Shown here: positions 12,875-24,800 of the stretch, in pieces
Position numbering within the stretch: position 1 is the first letter of the stretch
Layout of the letters: each line of letters starts with the position of its first letter
NCBI GenBank assembly: GCA_026874595.1
Contig: CM049314.1
Coordinates: 32,761,229 to 32,825,228 of the forward strand
Reading direction: 5' to 3'
Length of the DNA: 64,000 nt
Source: Sipunculus nudus
Lineage: Eukaryota; Annelida; Sipuncula; Golfingiida; Sipunculidae
Program-made: the position numbers and the translations under genes
The notes under the pieces: model-generated
Seen by the model: only the letters and a program-made list of their open reading frames with translations
Database searches by the model: none
What the model was told of the DNA's origin: nothing

Positions 12875-15800
12875 TATATACATGTACCTAATTTCTCCCT
12901 CGATGTGTGGCCATCGATCGGCAAAGTAGGCACAGGAAGCGGGCAGCGGTTACCAAAGAGAAGAGATGCCTGGTTTGGTTAGTACTTTCACATGTACTCT
13001 TTTCACTTAATTTCTCACTCGTCGCTTATTTTTTATTTAGTGCCTGTGTAAAGCGAAATCGATGAAACCGAATGGATTACCACTACAGTGCAGTTCTCTG
13101 TATGACTTTGGTTCACGACGCAGGTAGGCCTATAGTTTAGTATAAATTCATACTGAATCGCATTCACAAATACAAAAGGAGGTGAGTTTTGAATGTGACA
13201 GGAACTGGAACATGGTAATGCGAAAACCTCCATCCCGTTTACTGAATCAGAGGAAAGGACCAGTAGGGCCAAACTGTATGTGAGAATGACGGAAACCATG
13301 AGGCATTTCTATCAAGTATCTGTTAGGTTCGTCACATTTTATATGCACGGGGCTAAGAATAAAAAGAACATTAAACCGTCGTTACATCACTGGAGTGAAT
13401 GTCAAAGGTTCATTCTAAGCTAGGAATACATCCTCCCCCCCTTCCCCCCCCCCCCCCCCCCCATTGCCCTCAAGTCAATATCAGGAATCGAACCGTGAAC
13501 TCCCAGCTCTGACGTCCAGCGACTGATCCGCTTAAAGAAGATAAATCTAGTTGGGTAAAGATTTATTAACATGCGATACTACCACGAAACGTTTGAGATT
13601 TAAGAAACAATTCCTTTATTCCACCTCTTTGGGCCCCAGGTGATCAACTGGCTAAAAATGCACGAGTGTGGAATATCTGTGCGTCGGACGCAAGTAATCA
13701 GTTGTTTACACATACAGAAGCACCTTGGGATAAGCTACGTCACGGCTCATACAAGCGCACTTGAAAACGACAAAATAGCCGTAAAAATGACGACGTACTA
13801 TACCGAAGCCACTTATCCTGTTGCCACACCAGGTTTGAAATTAGCGGTAAAACTGTCATGACTAATATTTCAGATACAAGGTTTACTTTAGGATATGAAC
13901 TAAATAAGATGAAGACAGCTGACTTAAGCAACTAGATAATGCTTCCTTTTTAAACAACCTTACCAATACATCGGGCTGTTTCGCCACGGGATATTAGTAA
14001 TGTCCAATTCTGAGAGAAGGGCGACAGTCTGGCCCATTTTTCGAGGGTGCTAGCATAAAAATTAGTTTGAATAAAAAAAAAAAGATTTTGGTCCGTTTAC
14101 ATAGACACTCGAGAGACATCTTCTTCATAGCACCACAAATATAAGTGAATGGGGCATCATATATTATAGAGCAGGGTTTTAAGAACTGTATGCTCACGGA
14201 TATCTGCTGGTAAATAACCAAAACGTTTTAATTGGGATATGGATCCAATAAGTAATCATAGATATGCATTTCTTAGACGATAAGAAATCAATATCCTCGA
14301 ATTGTAATACAATGTACTGCTTTTTGTTTTGTTATAGAAATCTGATTGATATGGTATTTCTGTACTCATCCGCTCTTTTAACTTGACGAATACGTTAAAT
14401 TACAAGATATTGTTAAAATATAAAACATATGCGGCGGAGGTATTTGCGCTTTCAGAGTGCCTTTAAGTTTATCATGAAAATTCCACAACCCCATTATTAT
14501 CTCTATAGCAGCATCTTAGTCATTTCCATCATGCATTTAAGTGTTTGTTACTTTGTAAATAATTGTTAATAATGTCAAATTTTGTTAATTAGTTGCAAAT
14601 GGATGACAAAAGTAATATGCAAATTTCCGAGCATTACCTCAAACGTACAGGAGTGATTCCCAACCTAAATGCTTCTACGGGATATTAAAAAGAACGATAT
14701 GTTTATTAAATGGCAGGTATCAGATGACTGTTTCTAACAGCATAATCGGAACCCCATTGATTCTTACGCGAGGGGTGTGGGCCATGTTGTAATAAGGTTG
14801 GAACTATTTTTCCCATTGATATTGATCCGGCCACCGCTGACGAGAAAGTCAAACAGGAAATTAGATGCCAGCTGCCAAATAGTTTGTTCATTAATTCTTT
14901 ACATTCTCTTAAATAGCTTTATATAAAAAAGGCTACAATCAATATGTTTAAGTATTAGAGTCATACAGGAACTGGAGAAAACTCGAAATGTAATCAAAAT
15001 ATGATTTTGTGTTGCAGAAATATGGCCATCTCCGTATTTCTTTGAAAACCCACCGCACATTATCACATGGCATTAACGTTAACGCGTACCTCCATAGCCC
15101 GTTGTATATAATATTTCATTAACAAATATGTAGAAAATTAACATCGTGAATAATGCAGGTAGATCACACAGAAATATAACGATTAATTAAGATTGTCAAA
15201 TAAGAAATGCCAGACTTCATTGTGCTTATAGATATTATAACTTTGGCTGCTCCCTCATGCCTATATTCGCCAAGTCTTGCAGACGATTAATTTGTAAATC
15301 AAAGAACTATTGTCTTAGTTGCTCTTTCATATAACTGTAAGCATATTAGAACTACAGAGATCAAAATCTTATAGGAACAAATTATTTTGTGTGTGATGAA
15401 TTTAGTTAGATTAATTTGATTTCAGTTTTCTTGCTTTACTCGCCGGATATTATATGTAACATTCGGTCTCATATTTAATCAGCAAGTATGTACCATTGTT
15501 AGGAAATTAAAATCAGGATAAAACTGGTATATTAAATGTTACCATATCCAGTACAGTTTAATTATTTATATCACCAATGGAAATCCATGAAGGTCTGAAA
15601 GCTTTCTTAGACGCTTCGTGTCAATATACACTTTATGTATTAAGGAATATTCATTTGCATGGAATGTGATCAGTTGGTTTACCGAATAGATTATAAAATT
15701 CTTGGAAGATCAGAAAATTGTATCATGAAATGGAAATAAAGACTGATTATTTGTCACAGACATAAGATTGCCTCGGCATTTCTTTTTGAACTCATCCTTT

Positions 15801-18800
15801 TAGCCGGGAATTTATTGGTAATAACACACGTACCTGTTTCTTAACTATATATGATTTATAAAATATGTATCAAAATGTGATACAATAACATTGGTAAAAC
15901 CTGCTATATTGTCTAGTAATATTCTAGGTTCTACTTAATTTACATTATCACCACAAGGATATTGGAGGTGTGAGATCTTTTATACACGATGCGTATCAAT
16001 ATAAACGGGTATTGTTGAAGACTTAAGTTGTATAATAGAGTTTTTTTAATTACATTGTTGATCAAGTTTCTTTTATCATTATAAATGTAACTAGATGTTG
16101 TAATCGCCATGGGAACACTGGTAACCCGCCTCCGATGCCCGCGGCTGAGCGAAAATTGGGAATATGCTTTAAAGTGTACGACCTTGGAAAATTAGGTTAG
16201 GATAACAAATAAATCTCAGCTGTTAATATAGGAGACCTAGGATTAATGTTATGCCTAAAGGCAATTTTTTTTTTTTAAATCGATGGTTTTGCACCCAAAT
16301 TTTGACCTAAATATTGACATAGGAACCCAAATAAGCTAAAAAAAAAGGGGGGGGGGGGGGTTGGTGTGCCTAAATATATTGTCCATTTCTACCTGCTTAT
16401 GAATCGTGTATTAAGTCACCCATAAATATATCGTCATAAGTGCTGGCGAAGTATCACGTTGTTTTCTATATAGTTGGCTGGTTTGTCTGTTAGCAAATTT
16501 ACTCAAAATCTTATGAACGGATGAGGATGAAATCTTTGGGAAAGTTAAATGGTTAAGGTTGGATTGATATATTTTTAATTTAGAGGATTCTTTTCCATTG
16601 TAAACAGTTTTTTTTATTGCATTTTCATTATCCCGCCCGAGGACCCGGGTAAGTCTATGGTATTCGGGGTTGCCATTGTTGACCTGGTGGCGATATAATC
16701 ATTGAGATACTGAACCATTTTCTGTGATGGAAACATTTGCTGTGATGAACACATTTTCTGTGTTGAACACATTTTCTGTGATGAACACATTTTCTGTGTT
16801 GAACAGAGAAAAATGTGGTTGGAATCATGGAGAAGCTGCATCAGAAGCTTAGACCATATATTTAATTAAAAAAAAAACACAATTAAACCTTATAGGAGAG
16901 GCTTTTCGCTTATTTGCACGGCTGGAGATATTTAAAAGACAAATTATGTTTGTACATATGACGTGAATTATAACAAGGAAAAAACAAAGACACCGTACTG
17001 AGAATGATAGTTGGGGATATAATGAAAATCTTGTAGGGAATGTTACCGTGACATTTAATTAGGCCTCCACGTTAATTTAATTACTGCCCATTGTCAAGAA
17101 ACCTTTAGGTTGGCTGAACTGCATGTAAAAAAGAGAAAATCCAATATCGTGCAATGATTTTTTTTTAAGAATCACTTTTCAATCGAATATGAGTTTATAA
17201 TTAAAGTGTATACATAATGCTGTTTGCATTCTGGGGAAAAAATAAACAAAATTAGTTTTTTTTTGAATTTGATAATGCAGTATTCCCATATACTTGTTAC
17301 TAGATTAGTTAAAAGGTCATGTAAAAATATATTTTAACTTTCCTTTAATACTTTAGTCTCGGATATTCCATGCTGCTAATTCCTAAACAGTCATGTTATT
17401 ACATTACTCAGAGTATTTGCTAGCATATAAGAACTGGAAATGTGCATTCTAATGAATCCAAGCTCCGCCCTTCACTTATCCGGCCAATATCGCAATGTTC
17501 ATTCATCCTTAAGTGACTACACATTTGTAGATATTCCTTGATGACTTTCCTGGGTTCGGATCATGTGCCGGATCCACACCAAGATTTAAGCGGTTCTCCA
17601 TTGGCCGATTCTTAATAGGCCCTAATGATTTCATGATGTTCCGTTCATGGTTGCGTGAGATATGTTGTGAACCTAACACATCTACACACACACCCTCACA
17701 CACACACACACGAACGGGAATGAACGCATAGCCTCCTGCTAGAGTGAATGAAACGATAAAAAAGATTGTTGAGTACAAAGCATCATGCACAAGCCGACAT
17801 TCAGCATGAACTATAGAGACTGTTAAAACAATTAAAGGTGCCCATTCACTTACCTCTTTAAAAAATTATTTGATTTCTGGCTTATTTTGTGTATATATAA
17901 ATAATCTTAGGTTAATTGTGATTGTGAAAAGTTTTTATAACGCTTTATAACGATGTATGAACTTGTTTATCAACAACATGTTTGTAAACACAGCAATGTT
18001 GACACACTGGAAAAATATGTAACCAAAAGTGGGAGGTTTCATATATGTGGAGGTAGAAAGGTCACTTGTTGCAAAACGCCATTTGCAAAGCTCTAGTACA
18101 TAAACGTCAGATGGGTGATTGGGCCCCTTTAAGTCATTAGTATAAATGCGGGTTTATATTCATATCTTTTTGTAAGTTACGCTTGTACTTCAAATATATA
18201 ATAATCTACGGTGGTGGCGCATAATTGTCAGGCAACTCCTACAGCTGTGTGTACACACCTTGGATATACCGAGTTTTCTAAGTCTTCATCTCGTGGGAGT
18301 TGGCCATGTGTGTACTGAAGGGGTAATGTTTCCCCATACACCCAAGGAATTCGACATTACTTCGCTTAGGGTCTATCAAAAACTACGCAAGAAATCTCGA
18401 CCCAGAAATCATTTCGCAATTAAGTGTTACATGCGAAATGTAAGGAATAAATCAAAAGTTGCAAACTACAATCAATACATTAGCGTTTATCTCTGGATTC
18501 CGAAAAAAACAACTTCCCCTTGCAGGCTCTGACATCCCTCTTAAATCTGTGGACAAGGGCGCTATCATCCCCAAATCGTTCCCACCGGTTTCTTCTTGAA
18601 ATATACGGATCTAATGGTCACCAAAATTTCTCTGCAAATTCTCTGGCATCTGAGTACCCTCCTCCGTATTGTATTCTGGGCCACACCGAAACCCTGACTT
18701 ACTGATCGTTTCAAAACCATTAATTGAGGCTGCCATTTTGTACCAAGACTAAAACCCGAATGTCGGAAGTCGCATGCCGGAATTGAGTGTACCGCTATGA

Positions 18801-21800
18801 TTTTAAAACAGAATCCTTGAGGACCCGCCTGAAGAAATGGGCCAATCTTACATATTATAAACATATCCTGACGGCGACGTCGGTGGCATTCGCAGTGACG
18901 GTTTAGACAATGTTTCTATGGTGATTTATTTATAAACGATTTCGGGTGCATATAAAAGAGGTCTCCCAGGTACATTGTTTCCATCATTAAATTGGTATAA
19001 ATATCACAAACACTATGTTTAATGCATAGGTCTTCTACCGCAGACCTAACCAACCACGATTAGAATTCATGTGGATGTTTTATCTAATGCTATATTATTG
19101 CCGTAGACCAACGGACCTGCAACCTCTCGACGGGACAGGATGCGCTCCAATTCAATCGCAGATGGGGCAGAGTTTAAATTGTTCTTAGGTTACAGATCAA
19201 TTTCCCCAACCAGACAGACCGCGGGACGATTTGGTCTGTTTACCGAAGCTCCTTGTCCAACAACAGACCCCGCTAATTCAATGATTCCACTTAGGAACTT
19301 CCATCAGACAATTTACCATCGCACTCCTCAGTGCAGGTACTCCAATCAAACATCAATATACGAAACATGGATGGCAGGCAGCGACAGACAGCGTGCGGTG
19401 ACGGAAATCCGACCTTCTTGCGTAGTATTACCATCACTTGACTTTTATCTGGTTCATAACAGATGTTCACATGGTAAACTTATCACCTGACAGATAATCT
19501 ATATTTTGCCAGGTTCCATGGCTCGCTCCAGTTCACTCGAGAAGGCCTTTTCTTTTCCTGTATAAAGTGAGATCTAATTAAGTGTAGTCGGATAGACATT
19601 ACTTAAAACACTGAAACCAGCAGCTGTAATAGTCATTAACCGAATGTCCTTAGGTACATGCTCGACTCTATAATATATAACCGTTTTTTACTGTTCACTT
19701 TTTTACTGTTTTACTGTTTGCTTACTGATATGTCAGTTATATTATCTAGTTCACTTACTTTCTAAAATCTAATGCCCCATTCACCTAAAACCGTTTAGAT
19801 TTAGATTTGAATTCAAAAGATTGATGCAAGATGAATAAGTAATATTGAACACTAGATATATGCAGTCACAAAGTTTTCCTCTCCCCCCCCCCCGGCCAGC
19901 AATTGAGCGATAATGCGGATTTAGTTATATGTGACGTGTACGACCTTAGATATATGGTCAATGTAAAAAAAATATTTAGGGGGCATATCTATGACATATG
20001 ACTTAAGTTGTTCCCAAATTTCACCTCAGTCCACCTACCAAAATTGTTAGCCAAATATGAATATAGAAATTAACTCAACAACCCCTTTAAGCAACCCCGT
20101 CATACGGCTTTGGGCGGAGAAAACTTAATGAATTGTTCAACAGTCGGTAGAAAAACAGTGTAATTCAGGACAGTATAACATCTGAAGGGAACTTAGTAGA
20201 ATGCATACCTCCGCTAAAGGAAAACAATTTTTTGTTATATCCGCCCCTTTTCCCGGATCCGTAACTCAATTTAATAGGGACCATACCCGTAGGATCCCTG
20301 TTCAAAGTGTAGTGGAATTCAATTTAGTATTTCCTGTGACAAAAAAAAAACATGCAACAATAAGGCAAACACGGTAGAAATCATTACCTGATTGGAGAAA
20401 GAGAACGCGCCAAACGGAACGCATAAAACAAGCCGCGGTTGGAAATTTTCCGTGGCAGCACACTCTTCAGCCAAAGGTTGTTTCAGCTTAAACGAACCTC
20501 TTCCAGTCAGGTATTGATGGATAGTCGGGACTAGTTGTCTCAGCTGTTAAACTTCAAAATTTGTCATAGTTCAAGGAAACTAGTCATGCGCATCCTAACA
20601 AAATATTACTCATTTTGTAAATTCCTCAACATAAAAGTACCCAAGTTTACGTAATTTGTCCTAAAACAATCCTTATCCAAAATATTTAAACGAACATTAC
20701 GTTTTTCACTAAAGATATACCTACAACGCCAGTGTATTAAGAGTGCATTGTACGGTAGGATTCATTTACCCACAATCCCTGACCAGCAGAAGCGTTCTCC
20801 TAATGAGTCCGCTTCTGCGCAGTGTGATGACAGCACACATGCGCCTGGGTATTGCGCATGCGCCACTTTAGAAGAAGTAAACCCCTGGCTTTGGATGTAT
20901 TTGACCTGAGCTATTTTGACGAAACTTCGCAGGTGATGTCAGTGGAGGCCATTGGCGTTGTTTGGGCCTCACTGATCCCACATTCAGGCAAATTGGTTTT
21001 TGATTGCCCGACTAGACTGTTTTACAAATGAGGTAACGCGGCTCCGGCTCATGTTGACACCTGTAAGCGGCTTGTCTGTCTGATGGTGTTAATATCGCCC
21101 AGCAGACGAAACCTTGGAAAAAGTTTTAAGACAGGCTTATTTTACAGTAATTCATAATTCTTGCCCAACCCAAGGACGGATTCAGGATTTTAAATAAGGA
21201 AGAAGACTAAGAGGAAAACGTTAACAAATCTTGAAGCCTTCAAAGGTGGGATTCGGGCTGCAAATAATGGCTTAAACTCCGGGGGGTGGGGGGTGATGGG
21301 CTTTCATCAAGACGCAATACGTGATGATAATAACAATATTTAAAGTTCTTCGCCTTTATTACTTTTAATAAGGCTCTTACGAAAAATGTCTGTTCTCAGT
21401 ACTAATTAAATGTATCTATAGTGATTGATTTAAACCAAGACCAGTATTTTATCAAAATATATTTTGTGCAAAAGGAAGGTGCTTTTAACATCTATGAGCT
21501 ACAGTGAGTGACTGACTTCGTCGTGTAAAGTTGGTTAAAATGTAATATCAATAAAAATGAGTCTAACAATAACGTCTCCTAGATGCAATAAGATGGCAGT
21601 ATCCAAAATTATCCATTGTGCAAGGCATGGTAGCTGCTGTTTGAAGGAATGCATCATGCGGAGGCTTAGTGGGAATAGTCCGTGTTAGTCGTCTACTGCA
21701 CCCCTGTTCCTAGGCCTGGCTGGTGGTTGGCTTGGCTGCTTTCCAGTTTTTTTTTACTGACCTTAAGCTCTCCACTTGTTTTCCCAGTCGACTCAAGGGA

Positions 21801-24800
21801 GCTTGGCGGGGGATCTCAAAAACATCTATACTCTCTCATTAGTTTAATCCTCGGTCAGTAAAGCCTTGTACAAAACGATAGCCCCCTAACGACCTGATTA
21901 GTCTTAAGATCACAAAACCACCATATATCCATCGGCCTTTTTTGGAAGGGTTCATTTTTCTGTTTCATACATGAATTTTTTTTTTGGATAAATTATGATG
22001 AATTAATGTGGAGTGGCGGGATATGGGTCGATTAAATTTTGAGGCGGGTCTGGATTTGCGGAGGTATGCGCTTTTTGATTGCTTTGTAGTTTATAAGCTA
22101 TAGAATAGGGGCATCCACTGAAGCAAGAACTGAAAGCCTCAATCTCAAAATTGAGGAGGAGATATGCATTGGACAAAATGAAAACGATTTGTCTGAGCCC
22201 TGAGAAAATAATTTGATGGTTCTCACGCCCTGTATAGGCAGCAGACCCTCGGCGCGTCTTACGGGGATTACAGAAGGCCTGCTGGCGGGACCATAAGCTA
22301 TAGGGTCAATCAATCACGTTCACATGGACTAACCCAGTAAGAACATCTTGTCAGGCCATCTTTTGGTATATGACTAAGGGAGAGTTGTGAATTGCAAAAA
22401 TCTTGTAGAGAGCAATTTGAAAATTGGGGCTTTTATATACGGTTAGCCTGCCTTTATGGTATAAAGAACGTGTCTTAAACACACACACACATATATGGAT
22501 TGTACAACTAGTTATAATAACTAATGCAAGGCACTCTCCATAGTTCGGATAATCATGTTCGGTAGTCTGTTTAGGTGTAAGAAAAATAAGAACCAGGAGA
22601 GAACCACGTCTCATAGCCACACCGGGGTTTGGACCCGGGTCGCCAGCGGAGTGATTTTTCTAACTCGGCTGTGCAGGCCGCCTATAATATATATAGGCAT
22701 ACACTTTAAAAACAATAATTTTTTTCGGACATTGAATTTCCGGTAGAAACGGATTGATAATAAATCAAATTTAAACTTTATGATTTTATAGTTAATTGCC
22801 TTATTAAATTCAAATGAATGACTTCCATCTTCCCGTATTAAAAAATAACTTCCGTAATAAATTCCAAGATGCAAAATAATAAAAGCAGTTAGACAAATGT
22901 TTCACTTTACCTTGCTGTAAAAAAACCCATATCCATCATATTAATCAGTGGTCGATTCCCTATAATTTTTACAACATCTATATATTCGTTCGACAGAAAA
23001 AATAATTTTAGTTAATTTGACATGTATTAAATGAAAACCTGTGAATCAAGATGTTTAGAGCCTATTAATGTATTGAAAATCTAATTAGAAGTTATTGAGT
23101 TACCATGTCTTCTCGATAGCTTCATCGCCGTTATTAAGATCTGCGGAAACGGCAAAAGATTACACCAATCAAAAGAGATTGTTTCACATTTTTCCTAGCC
23201 GTGACAAACACAACTCAGTTAGGGCCCTCCTACAGAGTCGTGACACAAGCCAAATTGAGGACCGCCCTCCAAGTCCAGGCCCCCGATTACAGTCAGCAGG
23301 CAGACCGCAAGCATATTTTGGGTTATTACGGAATTTTTCATACACATGGTAGGTGCCGTTGGAGAGATAAGAAACTTATTAAAAGGTCTAGTGGGTTTAT
23401 TTGAAGTGACACGATACTTGTAAGCAATGAGGCTTTGTCAAAAATGACGCATCCTCATGGGGCCTTATAATGCGATTCTTAGGGTTAGATGTCCAGGCAC
23501 TCTGGCAGGCCAGTCATCTGGCCATAATGTTAGAGGGCCGATCTGGCGCTACATTTCTCCAGGCAGCCTGCTGTATTGACAATTGAAATTACGACACGAA
23601 TGTAAGTTTCAGGTCCAGAGGTATAGCTTTTTCTCTCTAAACATTTCAAGCGCATTCCTATCGTGGTTTAAGTTACCTATGTGTGATGGACGGTGTTAAA
23701 CTTCGATTTAAATAGGGGTTTACATCATGTACATCATGTACCTTTGTGCTATATAACTGTTCTATTGTTTTCGTACCCTTTTTTCAGGGTTATTTTGGTC
23801 AGGCTTTTGGCGCAAGGTACGCTTTGACTGATTAACGAGGTTTTGTGTACATTTTGACTGATTAACTAGGTTTTTGTGTACATTTTGATTGACTAGCGGA
23901 GCTTCATACACTTAAAAGACATGATGGATGTACGAGATTTTTACACATTTTGACAGACTGATTTGTTTTATGAAAGAGATTTAACAATTGTATTGATCAA
24001 TGAGACTATTTTAGAGACATCCTTTATCAAGAGTACGGTTCATCGGTACATGTTCATTGATTAAAGCATTATACTAGTAATTGGGGATGATCCTGGATAC
24101 TACGTTAATACAAAGCTCTAATCGTCCTGCATGGAATTTAACCTCCGACACCTGATGAAAATAAATGAACCTTTATAAATGCGCTTTGCGTAAGATCAAT
24201 ATGCGTCTGTGTGTGTTAGAGAGGGAGAGAGACAGAGAGAAGGAGAGAAGGGAAGATGGAAAGATAGGGTGAAAGTATATACAACTATTGAACTGTGGTC
24301 AGATTATTTTTCCTCCGCCGGGATGTTAACTAAAACTTTTGTCACGGTCAATCGGTCGAGTTTACAGGTGAGCTCCAGAAAAATATGCACCCCTCATACT
24401 AAGTTCGGACCCCAAAAGGAAAAAAAATATCAGTGATTTGAAAATACCTCATGCTGATTCAGATTAACATCAAAATTGATAGCAAACTATTCACCTACCC
24501 TTTCTATATATTTTATGTGATTTCTGGCTTACTCTGCGGATGTATTATTAAACCCTAGGTAATTCCTGTTGAGATAAGACTGTACAACGCTTCGGTGACA
24601 GATAAATGATCTTATTTTATTTACAAGCTGTTTGTAAACATGGTACATGCGCTTATGTGGACAAGCAAAAACCCATGACCCTGGGAATGGTTGGGTGCAT
24701 ATATCCCGGAAGGCGAAAGGACAATAGTTGCAAAACGTCATTTTGCAAAATTGCATTTCGTCTAATTTGTCGCGGAATGCTCTTTTTGATAAGACTGTTT

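Noticed and set aside
24209-24436. Plus-strand frame with TTTACAG|gtgagc donor
   Set aside because: The frame begins in a GA-rich simple repeat and no acceptor precedes the non-repetitive part.
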